Positions 15,759 through 25,005 of a stretch of 64,000 nt of DNA are shown here, one piece after another; within the stretch, counting starts at the first letter, position 1, and each line of letters begins with the position of its first letter. The notes under the pieces are model-generated. The model saw nothing but the letters and a program-made list of their open reading frames with translations. It was not told where the DNA came from and did no database searches. A program made the position numbers and the translations under genes. The DNA lies in contig NZ_JAERPS020000002.1 in assembly GCF_016918075.2 (NCBI RefSeq), forward strand, positions 248,001 to 312,000, read 5' to 3'. This stretch comes from Rheinheimera maricola. GTDB lineage: Bacteria; Pseudomonadota; Gammaproteobacteria; Enterobacterales; Alteromonadaceae.

Positions 15759-18425
15759 TTATGCGTACAGTGGGTTGGTTTTGCCAGCGTCGATGCCAAA
15801 TTTCTTAATTGCATCTACCACTACCGCTTTTTTCAGTTCGCCTTGTTTTACCAGCTCGCTCAGCGCTGCAACTACGATATAACCGGCATTCACTTCAAAG
15901 TGACGGCGCAGGTTTTCGCGGCTGTCCGAGCGGCCATAACCGTCGGTACCCAGCACCTTGTAAGATGTGGCCGGAATAAAGGCCCGCACCTGGTCGGCGT
16001 AGTTTTTCATGTAGTCGGTGGCCGCTATTGCCGGCGCGCTATTCATCACCGTAGCAATGTAAGGCGTTTTCTCTGTCGCATCCGGGTTAAGCATATTAAA
16101 GCGCTCGCAATCCTGGCCATCACGCGCCAGCTCATTGAAAGACGTCACCGAATACACGTCAGACGCTACGCCGTAATCTTTGCTGAGTATTTCTGCTGCT
16201 TTGCGCACTTCATTTAAGATAGTGCCCGAGCCCATCAGCTGTACCTTACCGCGGTCGCCGTTTAAGCTTTCCAGCTTATAAATACCGCGACGAATACCTT
16301 CTTCAGCGCCTTTTGGCATGGCCGGATGATGGTAGTTCTCGTTCATTACAGTAATGTAGTAATAGATGTTTTCCTGCGCTTCGCCGTACATGCGGTGAAT
16401 ACCGTCGTGCAGAATAACCGCCAGCTCGAAGGCATAGGTTGGGTCGTACGAAATACAGTTAGGCACAGTGCCGGCCAGAATATGGCTGTGGCCGTCTTCA
16501 TGTTGTAAGCCTTCGCCGTTTAGCGTGGTACGCCCTGCAGTAGCACCTAACAGGAAGCCGCGCGCTTGCTGATCGCCGGCCATCCATGCCATATCGCCAA
16601 CCCGCTGGAAGCCAAACATAGAGTAGTAAATGTAGAACGGGATCATCGGCAAATCGTTGGTGCTGTAAGACGTAGCCGCTGCCACCCAGGACGACATCGC
16701 GCCTAGCTCGTTAATACCTTCCTGCAGTACCTGGCCGCCGATATCCTCTTTGTAGTAACTGACTACTGAACGGTCTTCCGGCGTATAGGTTTGGCCGCCC
16801 GGGTTATAAATACCAATTTGACGGAACAAGCCTTCCATACCAAAGGTACGGGCTTCATCGGCAATAATCGGCACTATTTGCTTACCGATATGCTGATCTT
16901 TTAACAGAATGTTCAGCGCCCGCACATAGGCCATGGTGGTAGAGATATCACGCTTTTGCTCTTCCAGCAGGCCATCGAACGCGCTTAGCTCCGGCAGTTC
17001 AAGTTTTGCAGTAAAGTTAGGTAAGCGCACCGGGGTGTAACCGTTTAACGCGGCACGACGGTCGTGCAGGTATTTCAATTCCGGCGAGCCTTCCGGCAGC
17101 TTAATGTAGGGTAAGTCGGCTACCGCATCTTCGCTGATATAATCTTCCAGCCCTAAACGCTTGCGCAGTTGCAGCACGTGCGTCATGTCCATTTTCTTCA
17201 CCTGGTGGGCAATGTTTTTACCCTCTGCCGCATCACCCATGCCGTAACCTTTTACGGTTTTCGCCAGGATAACGGTAGGTTTGTCGGTGCATTCCTGCGC
17301 TGCTTTAAAGGCCGCATACAGTTTCGATGGTTCATGGCCGCCGCGTTTTAAGGCGAAAATTTCTTCGTCGGTCATATCGGCAACCAATGCCGCCGTTTCC
17401 GGGTAACGACCGAAGAAATGCTTGCGCACATAGGCGCCGTCGTTGGCTTTGTAAGTTTGGTAATCGCCGTCTACCGTTTCATTCATCAGTTCTAGCAATT
17501 TACCGGTGGTGTCTTTGGCAAGAAGTTTGTCCCAACCACGGCCCCACACTACCTTAATTACATTCCAGCCGGCGCCGCGGAACAAACCTTCCAGCTCCTG
17601 GATAATCTTGCCATTACCCATTACCGGGCCATCAAGCCGCTGCAGGTTACAGTTAATTAAGTAACACAGGTTGCCCAGTTTTTCGCGGGCGGCAAAGCTA
17701 ATAGCACCACGTGATTCCGGCTCGTCCATCTCGCCATCACCTAAAAAGGCATACACGCGCTGTGCGCTGGTGTCTTTTAAACCACGGCCATGCAAATACT
17801 TTAAGAAGCGCGCCTGGTAAATAGAGGCAATCGGGCCTAAACCCATAGACACGGTAGGGAACTGCCAAAACTCCGGCATTAATTTCGGGTGCGGGTAGCT
17901 GGATAAACCTTTACCGTCTACTTCCTGACGGAAGCTATCCAGTTGTTCGGCAGTTAAACGGCCTTCAACAAAAGCGCGGGCATAAATACCCGGAGAAATA
18001 TGGCCTTGGTAATACACCAAATCGCCGCCGTCTTTTTCATTCGGTGCGCGGAAGAAGTGGTTAAAACAGGTTTCATAAAACGCGGCTGAAGATTGAAAAG
18101 ACGCCATATGGCCGCCTAAATCCAGCTCTTTTTTCGAGCCGCGCAGCACTATCATAATGGCATTCCAACGGATAACCGAACGGATACGTCGCTCCAGGTT
18201 AACATCACCCGGGTATGCCGGTTCTTGCTGCGTTGGAATAGTATTGATGTAGTTGGTGGTTACGCCAGTTGGCATAGCAACACCATCTAACCGGGCTTGC
18301 TCCAGTACTTGCTCAAGTAAGAACTGCGCCCGCTCTACCCCTTCAGTGCGAACTACCGATTCCAGCGCTTCAAGCCACTCTTTGGTTTCCAGAGCGTCGA
18401 TGTCAACTTTACTGACTTCAGACAT
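15759..18425 (-). CDS. aceE: Pyruvate dehydrogenase E1, homodimeric type
   Basis: An 888-residue protein, close to the 887 of E. coli AceE. It is a thiamine-diphosphate enzyme that decarboxylates pyruvate and acetylates the lipoyl groups of AceF. The ThDP motif [10 protein letters not shown] leads into the [10 protein letters not shown] segment, and HGRGLKD and the [11 protein letters not shown] region further down are typical of the homodimeric E1. It follows pdhR after 67 bases and precedes aceF by 11 bases, so all are one operon controlled by PdhR. Confidence 0.97.
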   Translation of the reverse strand: MSEVSKVDIDALETKEWLEALESVVRTEGVERAQFLLEQVLEQARLDGVAMPTGVTTNYINTIPTQQEPAYPGDVNLERRIRSVIRWNAIMIVLRGSKKELDLGGHMASFQSSAAFYETCFNHFFRAPNEKDGGDLVYYQGHISPGIYARAFVEGRLTAEQLDSFRQEVDGKGLSSYPHPKLMPEFWQFPTVSMGLGPIASIYQARFLKYLHGRGLKDTSAQRVYAFLGDGEMDEPESRGAISFAAREKLGNLCYLINCNLQRLDGPVMGNGKIIQELEGLFRGAGWNVIKVVWGRGWDKLLAKDTTGKLLELMNETVDGDYQTYKANDGAYVRKHFFGRYPETAALVADMTDEEIFALKRGGHEPSKLYAAFKAAQECTDKPTVILAKTVKGYGMGDAAEGKNIAHQVKKMDMTHVLQLRKRLGLEDYISEDAVADLPYIKLPEGSPELKYLHDRRAALNGYTPVRLPNFTAKLELPELSAFDGLLEEQKRDISTTMAYVRALNILLKDQHIGKQIVPIIADEARTFGMEGLFRQIGIYNPGGQTYTPEDRSVVSYYKEDIGGQVLQEGINELGAMSSWVAAATSYSTNDLPMIPFYIYYSMFGFQRVGDMAWMAGDQQARGFLLGATAGRTTLNGEGLQHEDGHSHILAGTVPNCISYDPTYAFELAVILHDGIHRMYGEAQENIYYYITVMNENYHHPAMPKGAEEGIRRGIYKLESLNGDRGKVQLMGSGTILNEVRKAAEILSKDYGVASDVYSVTSFNELARDGQDCERFNMLNPDATEKTPYIATVMNSAPAIAATDYMKNYADQVRAFIPATSYKVLGTDGYGRSDSRENLRRHFEVNAGYIVVAALSELVKQGELKKAVVVDAIKKFGIDAGKTNPLYA

Positions 18426-18492
18426 ATCGAGGTTTCCTTTGGTTATGCACGCCTGTGCTACATAAGCTCAGGTGCGGTATAAATAATAAATA

Positions 18493-19251
18493 TTAGCCCT
18501 GCTGGGTACGGCGCAAAGAGCGCTCAATGCGCGAACGTTCTTTACCTACTTCCAGCATGGCTTCTTCGATAAAAGCCAGGTGATCATTACTGGCCTGGCG
18601 CGCGTGCTCCGGCTCGCCGTTAATGACCGCCTGCATCAGCCGTTGCCGATGCGAATTTAACTGGCCTACTATGCCTTCCTTCTGCTGCAGTGTTTCCAGG
18701 TTTACCCGGATATTCTGCTCCACCAACGGTGTTAAACCGCGTACCAAATGCAATAACACAACATTGTGCGACGCCTCGGCCACAGCTAAGTAAAAACTGC
18801 CAACAGCGTTAGCCTCAGCGTCCAAGTCATTCAACTGCTGCGCCGCACAAATGGCCTGATAATGATGTTTAATTTGGTCAAAATCGGCGCTGGTGCCACG
18901 CAGTGCCGCGTAATAAGCACAAATACCCTCTAAAGCGTGGCGAAATTCCAGTAAATCAAATTGTGACTCGGGGTGGCGCGCAATCAGCTCAAATAACGGG
19001 TCGGTAAGGCCAACAGCCAAATTATCGCAAACATAAGTACCGCCGCCCTGGCGCCGGCTCACTAAGCCTTTGGCTTCCAGTTTTTGAATGGCCTCACGTA
19101 ATGAGGGCCGTGACACGGCAAACATTTCGGCCAGATCACGCTCCGGCGGCAGCTTTTGCCCCGGCGCAAAACTGCCCTCCAACAACATGTTTTCCAGTTG
19201 CTCGACAATGCGGTCTGAGAGTTTCGCCGGTTTTATTTTAAAATCTGCCAT
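18493..19251 (-). CDS. pdhR: Pyruvate dehydrogenase complex repressor PdhR
   Basis: A 252-residue GntR-family regulator of the FadR/FCD subgroup. The N-terminal winged helix-turn-helix is clear (KLSDRIVEQLENMLLEG, LPPERDLAEMF, VSRPSLREAIQKLE, RRQGGGTYV) and the C-terminal FCD helix bundle carries the His/Asp ligand residues (for example LEFRHALEG). PdhR represses its own operon and leaves the DNA when pyruvate binds. A perfect ATTGGT-N3-ACCAAT operator lies 39 bases before the start, as expected for autoregulation. Confidence 0.95.
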   Translation of the reverse strand: MADFKIKPAKLSDRIVEQLENMLLEGSFAPGQKLPPERDLAEMFAVSRPSLREAIQKLEAKGLVSRRQGGGTYVCDNLAVGLTDPLFELIARHPESQFDLLEFRHALEGICAYYAALRGTSADFDQIKHHYQAICAAQQLNDLDAEANAVGSFYLAVAEASHNVVLLHLVRGLTPLVEQNIRVNLETLQQKEGIVGQLNSHRQRLMQAVINGEPEHARQASNDHLAFIEEAMLEVGKERSRIERSLRRTQQG

Positions 19252-19289
19252 GCCGTGTTGATATATTCCGTTGGCCGAAGCCTATTGTA

Positions 19290-19306
19290 AATTGGTATTA
19301 CCAATT
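19290..19306. promoter_or_regulatory. PdhR operator
   Basis: AATTGGTATTACCAATT is a perfect 17-base palindrome and matches the E. coli PdhR consensus ATTGGT-N3-ACCAAT at every defined base. It lies just upstream of pdhR and should give pyruvate-responsive repression of the whole pdh operon. Confidence 0.9.
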
Positions 19307-19438
19307 TATTTTTAGTGGCGTTAAGGTAGCAGTTTCTGCATAACAAGTAAATAAAGCAGAGAATCTATGCAAAGGCAAAAGCGGAAAATAGTTAGAGTAA
19401 TAACTCAATATTGCTAAGGTATGACAGGTACAGAAATA

Positions 19439-19453
19439 ATTGGTCTGACCAGA
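19439..19453. promoter_or_regulatory. Second, weaker PdhR-like site
   Basis: ATTGGTCTGACCAGA keeps one perfect half-site and TGGT-N3-ACCA, but the second half-site has two changes. It lies 149 bases upstream of the perfect operator. It could be a second PdhR site or one for another FadR-type regulator. Confidence 0.5.
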
Positions 19454-19454
19454 G

Positions 19455-19690
19455 TGTCTGAGCGATGACGATACCACCCCGGCCACCGGCGCCAACTTCC
19501 GCTGTGCTCGCCACAACGGGCTTTCGGCAGTCCTGCCTTCAAGCAGGCGGACCGGCTGCGCCGATGCAATTTGTTCCCGACAAATTGCTTATCCGCCTTC
19601 GCTACGCGAAATGAGTTTGTGGCTGCGCTATCGGAGTTAACGCCTAAGACGGTTAAGCCCCCTCTTTAGCAAAGAGGGGGTTGGGGGAGA
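19455..19690. repeat. Repeat-like, hairpin-rich intergenic element
   Basis: This stretch has no credible gene but several perfect inverted repeats: GCAATTTGT with ACAAATTGC (19566-19588), CCTGCTT-type arms near 19535-19555, and CCCCCTCTTT with AAAGAGGGGG (19658-19680) followed by TTGGGGGAGATT. The last pattern is a dispersed intergenic repeat seen in many bacteria. Base composition is GC-richer than the AT-rich promoter area beside it. I read it as one or two small non-coding repeat elements, but only one copy is in this window. Confidence 0.45.
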
Positions 19691-19721
19691 TTAGATGGCT
19701 GGGAGGAGATTCAGAGGTTTG

Positions 19722-20576
19722 CTACCCCAACCAACCGGTCAGAGTTAAAATGGCGGTTAACGCCAGGAAGAACAGCATATTACGTTTGGCCAGCTGCACC
19801 ATATAGCTACTGTCTTCCAGCGTGTTTAAGCTGTCTGCTGGTAGGGTTTCAGCAGCAGTCGCCACATCCACTACCACTTGCTCGTTGTCGGCAGTAAAGT
19901 CAAGGAAGTAGCCAAGCAACGCGGTAGACGCGCGGGAGAAATGCCCCACCAACGCAAAGCCCAAACCAAATAAACGCGCCGGAAACCATTCAGCCCAGTG
20001 CGCTACGCAATTTACCTTGCTATCACTGCCCAGGCAGCTGGCGTAATCAGCACTGTCTTGCTCGTCTACAGCTTCCTGTAAATGACGCACCAGCGCATAG
20101 GTGATAACGCCAAAAGCTCCCAGCAGCAAAAACCAGAATACTACTGCAGCATAATAACGAAAGTTTAACCACACCAGTAACTGCCCGTAACTATGCTGCT
20201 CTTTATTACTGCCCATATCAGTGCGTATTTGCTGCATAGTAATAAAAGCTGCTTCTTCATCACCGCGCTCCATCGCATTTAAATATTGCTTATATAGCTG
20301 CCGGTAGTGCCAGCAGCCTATTGCCAGCAGCAACACTACCGTGTTTACCAGCAGGTTAAGCAGATGGCTGTCAGCCATACATAACAGCAGCATCACTACA
20401 CCACCAGGTATAGCTAACCATAAAAATTGGCCTAAGTTATGCGATGATAGCCGGCTTAATGCCGAGCCAGCAGTAAAACGAACGTAGCCACGGCAATAAC
20501 GGCCAGCCTGCCAGGCGTCACTGCGCACCGCCAGGCGTTCGATAATTAATGCCAGTAACATACTGATTAATGTCAT
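19722..20576 (-). CDS. ampE: AmpE family inner membrane protein
   Basis: A 284-residue polytopic membrane protein with the AmpE beginning MTLISMLLALIIERL and membrane segments at about residues 50-66, 70-90, 140-165 and 262-282. AmpE belongs to the CobD/CbiB-like fold and has been proposed as a sensor protein linked to beta-lactamase regulation, but its reaction is unknown. It lies downstream of ampD on the same strand with a gap of 36 bases, the usual ampDE operon. Confidence 0.92.
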   Translation of the reverse strand: MTLISMLLALIIERLAVRSDAWQAGRYCRGYVRFTAGSALSRLSSHNLGQFLWLAIPGGVVMLLLCMADSHLLNLLVNTVVLLLAIGCWHYRQLYKQYLNAMERGDEEAAFITMQQIRTDMGSNKEQHSYGQLLVWLNFRYYAAVVFWFLLLGAFGVITYALVRHLQEAVDEQDSADYASCLGSDSKVNCVAHWAEWFPARLFGLGFALVGHFSRASTALLGYFLDFTADNEQVVVDVATAAETLPADSLNTLEDSSYMVQLAKRNMLFFLALTAILTLTGWLG

Positions 20577-20612
20577 TTAAAAAAACTCCTTGTTCGAACT
20601 CTTTTTCGCACG

Positions 20613-21167
20613 TTATATCGCGTTAAGGTAGCGCTGCCAGTCAAACGCGATGCCGGGGTCAGTTTTTCGCCCTGGCGCAATATCACAATGTCCGGTTATA
20701 CGGTCCGGTGTAATGTCCGGATACTGCCGACGTAAAAAATGTGTCAGCTGAATAAGGCTTTGATATTGCTGTTCAGTATAAGGCAAATTGTCAGTGCCTT
20801 CTAATTCAATACCAATAGAAAAATCGTTGCAGCGCTCGCGTCCGGCAAACTGGCTTACGCCGGCATGCCAGGCACGCTTGGCAAAGGGGACATATTGAAA
20901 CACCGTGCCATTGCGCCAGATAACGCAGTGCGCAGACACTCTAATGCCGCGCAGAGTAACAAAACTGGGATGCGCGTTGCAGTCAAGTTCACCCATAAAT
21001 AACGCATCAATATAACTATGCTCTGGTGTGTCAGCAAACTGGCCAACCGGCAAACTAATATTGTGGATCACCAGCAGGCTGACGCTTTCGCCCGTAGGAC
21101 GCGTATCACAATGTGGGCTGTCGCGCTGTGTTATTGCTGGCATTGTCACCGGTAAGCTGGCTGTCAT
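20613..21167 (-). CDS. ampD: 1,6-anhydro-N-acetylmuramyl-L-alanine amidase
   Basis: A 184-residue cytoplasmic zinc amidase. Zinc ligands are visible as His in LVIHNISLP, His in TGHCDIAPG and Asp in KTDPG; the substrate-contact segment RAWHAGVSQF and the IGIELEGTD strand are also typical. It removes the peptide from 1,6-anhydroMurNAc-peptides during cell-wall recycling, so it lowers the inducer of ampC-type regulators. It is divergently transcribed from the retropepsin-like gene, with 68 bases between the two starts. Confidence 0.95.
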   Translation of the reverse strand: MTASLPVTMPAITQRDSPHCDTRPTGESVSLLVIHNISLPVGQFADTPEHSYIDALFMGELDCNAHPSFVTLRGIRVSAHCVIWRNGTVFQYVPFAKRAWHAGVSQFAGRERCNDFSIGIELEGTDNLPYTEQQYQSLIQLTHFLRRQYPDITPDRITGHCDIAPGRKTDPGIAFDWQRYLNAI

Positions 21168-21235
21168 CAGAAGTTTTGCCTTTAACCGTTATGGTCAGTA
21201 AGCTATGGCGCTATTGTCACCGCCGGAGAGCGTTA

Positions 21236-21757
21236 ATGCAAGCGCCTGAACCAACGAACAAATATGGTAAGACCTTTGCCATTATTGCCTGGCTAATTGT
21301 TATGGTAATGCTGTATCTGTTTTTCCAAGACAGCATTAATAAGCAGCTTAACCCCAACCAGCAGCTTAGCAGCATTACCGGCAGCGGCGGTGAAACCCGC
21401 ACCGTGCTTATCCGCAATAAAAGCGGCCACTATGTTGGCACTGCACTGGTTAACAACAAACCAATAGATTTTATGCTCGATACTGGCGCAACTACGGTCG
21501 CAATAGCGCAGTCCAGTGCCGAACAGCTTGGCCTGCCATTTGGCGCACCAATACAAGTAAGCACCGCAAATGGTATTGCTACCGCCTGGCGTAGCCGTAT
21601 TGACCGCTTACAGCTGGGCGACATCGTGCTAAGCAATATACCCGCCAGCATAGTGCCCAATTTAACGGGTACCGAGATATTGCTGGGCATGAGTGCGCTG
21701 AAACAGTTAGAATTTCACCAACAAGGCAATCAGCTTACGCTGATCCAGCACAACTGA
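21236..21757 (+). CDS. Retropepsin-like membrane-anchored aspartic protease
   Basis: A 173-residue protein with one N-terminal membrane helix (about 13-30) and a periplasmic single-lobe aspartic protease domain (clan AA, TIGR02281 type). The catalytic motif is D82-T-G in [13 protein letters not shown], and the later LLGMSAL matches the family's C-terminal glycine turn. Such single-domain proteases act as dimers, as retroviral proteases do. I chose the ATG at 21236 (GGAG 7 bases before). It is followed by nadC after a few bases, so the two are probably one transcript; the link in function is unclear. Confidence 0.88.
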   Translation: MQAPEPTNKYGKTFAIIAWLIVMVMLYLFFQDSINKQLNPNQQLSSITGSGGETRTVLIRNKSGHYVGTALVNNKPIDFMLDTGATTVAIAQSSAEQLGLPFGAPIQVSTANGIATAWRSRIDRLQLGDIVLSNIPASIVPNLTGTEILLGMSALKQLEFHQQGNQLTLIQHN

Positions 21758-21786
21758 CTTTGACTAACGACTACGAATTTACCACT

Positions 21787-22656
21787 ATGCAAACTAACCA
21801 TATCCGCTTACTAGAACAAGAGATCCGCCGTGCCGTATCTACTGCGCTGGCCGAAGATTTAGGCTTTTTACCGCTGCATGAGGGCGATATTACCGCCTCG
21901 CTGATCCCGCATGCCCAGCAAGCCAGCGCTACCATTATTACCCGCGAAGCTTGTGTAGTATGCGGCACCGCCTTTGCCGATGAAGTGTTTCGCCAACTCG
22001 GCGGCGAGGTAAGTGTTAGCTGGCAGGTAAAAGATGGCGACAATGTTATCGCCAACACTGTGCTATGTACCCTAAATGGTCCGGCGCGCATTTTACTTAC
22101 CGGCGAGCGCAGCGCACTAAATTTTTTACAGCTGTTAAGCGCCACGGCGAGCACAACCGCACATTATGTGCAGTTTTTGCACGGCAGCAACACCAAATTA
22201 TTAGATACCCGCAAGACTATTCCAGGCCTGCGCTTTGCGCAAAAGTATGCGGTAACTGTTGGCGGTGGTAAAAACCACCGTATAGGCTTGTTCGATGCTT
22301 TCTTAATTAAAGAAAACCATATCGCCGCCGCTGGCTCTATTGCCAATGCGGTAGCCAGCGCACGGCAAAATTTCCCCGGCAAACCGGTAGAAGTCGAAAC
22401 CGAAAACCTGGCAGAGCTGCAGCAGGCGCTCGATGCCGGAGCCGACATAATAATGTTGGATAACTTCTCGCTGCTTGATATTCAGCGTTCAGTAGCCATT
22501 AACCAGGGTAAAGCCAAACTCGAAGTGTCCGGCAACATTACCAGCGAACGCTTAACTGAGCTGGCAGCTACCGGGGTAGATTATATCTCCAGCGGCGCAT
22601 TGACCAAGCATGTACAGGCGATAGATTTATCTATGCGTTTAAACATACAACGTTAA
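21787..22656 (+). CDS. nadC: Nicotinate-nucleotide pyrophosphorylase (quinolinate phosphoribosyltransferase)
   Basis: A 289-residue cytoplasmic enzyme that converts quinolinate and PRPP to nicotinate mononucleotide in NAD synthesis. Key segments are [36 protein letters not shown] (PRPP and quinolinate contacts), [20 protein letters not shown] and the barrel strands VEVETENL and IIMLDNFS. I chose the ATG at 21787, giving a length near the E. coli enzyme; an in-frame TTG at 21760 is less likely. There is no strong ribosome binding site at either. Confidence 0.95.
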   Translation: MQTNHIRLLEQEIRRAVSTALAEDLGFLPLHEGDITASLIPHAQQASATIITREACVVCGTAFADEVFRQLGGEVSVSWQVKDGDNVIANTVLCTLNGPARILLTGERSALNFLQLLSATASTTAHYVQFLHGSNTKLLDTRKTIPGLRFAQKYAVTVGGGKNHRIGLFDAFLIKENHIAAAGSIANAVASARQNFPGKPVEVETENLAELQQALDAGADIIMLDNFSLLDIQRSVAINQGKAKLEVSGNITSERLTELAATGVDYISSGALTKHVQAIDLSMRLNIQR

Positions 22657-22766
22657 CCGGGTACGCAATGCACACTGCAGCATGCTGCAATAACAATGTG
22701 TGCGGTTAAACTTTTTCCCTCTGCGGCAGTCAGAGCGGTACGCAGGCACTGAGGTAACCACCCCTT

Positions 22767-23417
22767 ATGCAGTACAATGGCAAAGTGGTGCACTGGCGTG
22801 ACGACAAAGGCTTCGGCTTTGTGTTTTGCCAGCAAAACCAACAAAAATTGTTTTTTCATATCCGTGATTTTGCCGGCAGCACAGGCCGGCCCGATAACGG
22901 TGACGAGCTGCAATTTGCCATAACCAAAGACAAACAAGGCCGTGACATCGCCGCCCCCTGGCGCTTTAGCAACGCCAAAGCCAGAAACAGCAGCAAAGCA
23001 AAACAGCAAAACAGCAGCATCGACATCCAGTACGCTCAGCAAATCTCGTTGTTTTTCCGCATAGCATTCCTTATCACCGTGTTAGCAGCGCTATTGTTTG
23101 GCCGTTTACCCTGGGTGTTACCACTGTTGTATGTTGAAGCAAGTATATTTACCTACTGGTTATACAAAGCCGATAAAGACGCCGCCATTGCTGGCCATGG
23201 CAACCGCCTGGCCGAACAGAGCCTGCAGCTATTTGCCTTAATTGGTGGTTGGCCCGGTGCCTACCTGGCGCAGCGCCAACTGGCACATAAACGCAGCAAA
23301 CTATCGTTTAGGCGTGAATTTGGCTTTGTTATTTTGGGTAACGCCCTGCTGGTAAGCTGGTTGCTGTCTCCCTGGGGCCAGGCTTTTTTAGCTCGAATGG
23401 CCTTGCTGGCAGGTTAA
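22767..23417 (+). CDS. Cold-shock domain plus DUF1294 membrane protein
   Basis: A 216-residue fusion. Residues 1-66 are a cold-shock OB-fold domain with RNP-like motifs (DDKGFGFVF and KLFFHIRDF), which bind single-stranded nucleic acid. After a Ser/Gln/Lys-rich linker come membrane helices at about 95-110 and 115-132 and a C-terminal DUF1294 domain (LIGGWPGAYLAQRQLAHK). The fusion is common in gammaproteobacteria, but its role is unknown. It stands alone, about 110 bases after nadC. Confidence 0.9.
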   Translation: MQYNGKVVHWRDDKGFGFVFCQQNQQKLFFHIRDFAGSTGRPDNGDELQFAITKDKQGRDIAAPWRFSNAKARNSSKAKQQNSSIDIQYAQQISLFFRIAFLITVLAALLFGRLPWVLPLLYVEASIFTYWLYKADKDAAIAGHGNRLAEQSLQLFALIGGWPGAYLAQRQLAHKRSKLSFRREFGFVILGNALLVSWLLSPWGQAFLARMALLAG

Positions 23418-23514
23418 ACAGTTGTAACGTTAGCTGCCGGTGTTTCGCCTGTGTTTATGCCAGCTTATTTGCTACACTTTCATACGTTTAGTGACCCTAA
23501 AAAGGTAAGCCTTT

Positions 23515-23811
23515 ATGCGTTTAAGCCAACAGCAGGCCAATATTATTAAAGCGCTGGCCAAAGAGGTATTCGGTCAGGATGCCAGCATTAAGCTGTTTGG
23601 CTCAAGAGCGGACGATAGCAAGCGAGGCGGCGATATTGACTTGTTTATTGAGCTGCAACAGCCGATTGAGCAGCCTGTAATGGCAAGCGCCCGGTTGGAA
23701 GCCAAGCTGATGCAGGCATTAGGGCTACAAAAAATTGATGTCATTGTTAGTGCGCCCAATATAGCCAAAATGCCGATCCACGACATCGCCAGCCAAGGTG
23801 TCAGGTTATGA
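23515..23811 (+). CDS. MNT-type nucleotidyltransferase antitoxin (MntA-like)
   Basis: A 98-residue minimal nucleotidyltransferase with the motif GSRADDSKRGGDIDLF: Gly29-Ser30, and D40 and D42 as metal ligands, then a third acidic strand (KIDVIVS). In HEPN/MNT systems such proteins inactivate the HEPN RNase by adding AMP to a tyrosine. Its stop overlaps the start of the HEPN gene as ATGA (23808-23811). The cognate toxin carries the target motif, which supports the pairing. Confidence 0.88.
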   Translation: MRLSQQQANIIKALAKEVFGQDASIKLFGSRADDSKRGGDIDLFIELQQPIEQPVMASARLEAKLMQALGLQKIDVIVSAPNIAKMPIHDIASQGVRL

Positions 23812-24281
23812 CAAACGAAATCACATTAAGGCTACAATTTTTAGTTCGCGTTATCGGCAAAGAAAGCCGTTATTTGCAACAAACCAGCCAGCGCTTATTC
23901 AGTCAACCGATTAATGCACAGTTTTTCGCCAATCTTGATAGCAATATTACCTTATCAGAACAATTGGACGCTTTCGCTAGCCGATTTGGCCGCCTGCAAG
24001 ACAACATTGGTGATAAATTATTACCTGCCGTTTTGACCGCGCTGGGTGAAAAAACCGGCCCGGTACTGGACAACCTGAATAAAGCTGAAAAATATGGCTG
24101 GTTACAATCGGCAGAAAGCTGGCTGTTAGCCCGTCAGCTGCGGAATAAAATGGTACACGAATATATTGAAGACCCTGCCATTTTGGCCGAAGCGGTTAAC
24201 AGCGCCCACAGCTTTATCCCGCTACTAACAGAATTTGCAGATCTACTAAGCAAAGCACTTATCGAACGGGAGCTAATTTAA
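23808..24281 (+). CDS. HEPN-domain RNase toxin (HepT-like)
   Basis: A 157-residue, all-helical protein with the HEPN motif R-x4-H-x-Y: R112, H117 and Y119 in LRNKMVHEYIED. Arg and His form the RNase active site at the dimer interface, and the Tyr is the residue that the partner nucleotidyltransferase AMPylates in the studied Shewanella system. Translation is coupled to the nucleotidyltransferase upstream. The pair looks intact, unlike the broken ParDE pair in this window. Confidence 0.88.
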   Translation: MTNEITLRLQFLVRVIGKESRYLQQTSQRLFSQPINAQFFANLDSNITLSEQLDAFASRFGRLQDNIGDKLLPAVLTALGEKTGPVLDNLNKAEKYGWLQSAESWLLARQLRNKMVHEYIEDPAILAEAVNSAHSFIPLLTEFADLLSKALIERELI

Positions 24282-24556
24282 GCCACATAAACCGGTTATA
24301 CTGTCGGTGGTTGTACAGCTAAGCGCGACAAAATGCGGTAGTTAGGTATAGCAGCATAAAATTAGAACAGTTTAACTAGTACTTTACTACTAGACAAAAA
24401 TGGCCTAAAGCTACAAAATACAATCTAAATCCTTATCTAAATCAAAATTTTAGCTAAAGCTGTAAGATTTAGTAACATTTAGCTTGCACCTCGGCTGAAA
24501 ATGACCAAAATAACAGGTAGCCCCAGCGGCTAATCAAAACTCAGGAGAAGTAAATT

Positions 24557-24925
24557 ATGAAACGCAATCAACAAGGTTTTACCTTAATTGAATTAATGAT
24601 CGTTGTAGCGATCATCGGTATCTTAGCCGCAGTAGCATTACCAGCTTACCGTGACTACACCCAGCGCGGTGCAAACGGCGCTTGTTTGAACGAAGCTAAA
24701 GCGTACATGAGTGCCGCAGTTGGTGCTTTAGCAGATGACAGCATGCCAGTTCCGGACGCATATACCGCCAGTGCATGTGAATCTCCAGCAACTCTGACGT
24801 TGACTCGTGACAACTACAACGATAACGATCCACAAACATTCGTATCTAAAGTACGCGGTAATGCAGCTGTTAAAAGAGACATAATTTGTCTTTCTGGTGT
24901 TGGCTCTTGCAGATACTCTAGCTAA
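24557..24925 (+). CDS. pilA: Type IV major pilin
   Basis: A 122-residue type IVa pilin. The leader MKRNQQG is cut by PilD before Phe8, giving the N-methylated [18 protein letters not shown] helix with the conserved Glu (E12). Four cysteines (C43, C74, C111, C118) should form two disulfides, the last being the usual C-terminal D-region loop. AGGAGAAG precedes the ATG. Leader (24282-24556) is AT-rich and free of genes; I could not find a convincing sigma54 site. A strong terminator follows, so it is transcribed separately from pilBCD. Confidence 0.93.
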   Translation: MKRNQQGFTLIELMIVVAIIGILAAVALPAYRDYTQRGANGACLNEAKAYMSAAVGALADDSMPVPDAYTASACESPATLTLTRDNYNDNDPQTFVSKVRGNAAVKRDIICLSGVGSCRYSS

Positions 24926-24950
24926 TAGCTAAATATATATTTATACACTG

Positions 24951-24980
24951 AAAAACACTCTGCAATTGCAGAGTGTTTTT
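24951..24980 (+). terminator. pilA terminator
   Basis: AAAAACACTCTGCA with the reverse arm through 24980 forms a nearly uninterrupted 30-base inverted repeat ending in TTTTT, 26 bases after pilA. Confidence 0.9.
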
Positions 24981-25005
24981 ATTACAGAAGTCGGTAAACG
25001 TCAAA

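Noticed and set aside
17169..17557. Frames antisense to aceE
   Set aside because: They have no start signals and aceE is a full-length, well-matched gene.
24282..24556. Sigma54 promoter for pilA
   Set aside because: I looked for GG-N10-GC with flanking consensus and found no convincing match, so no promoter is called.
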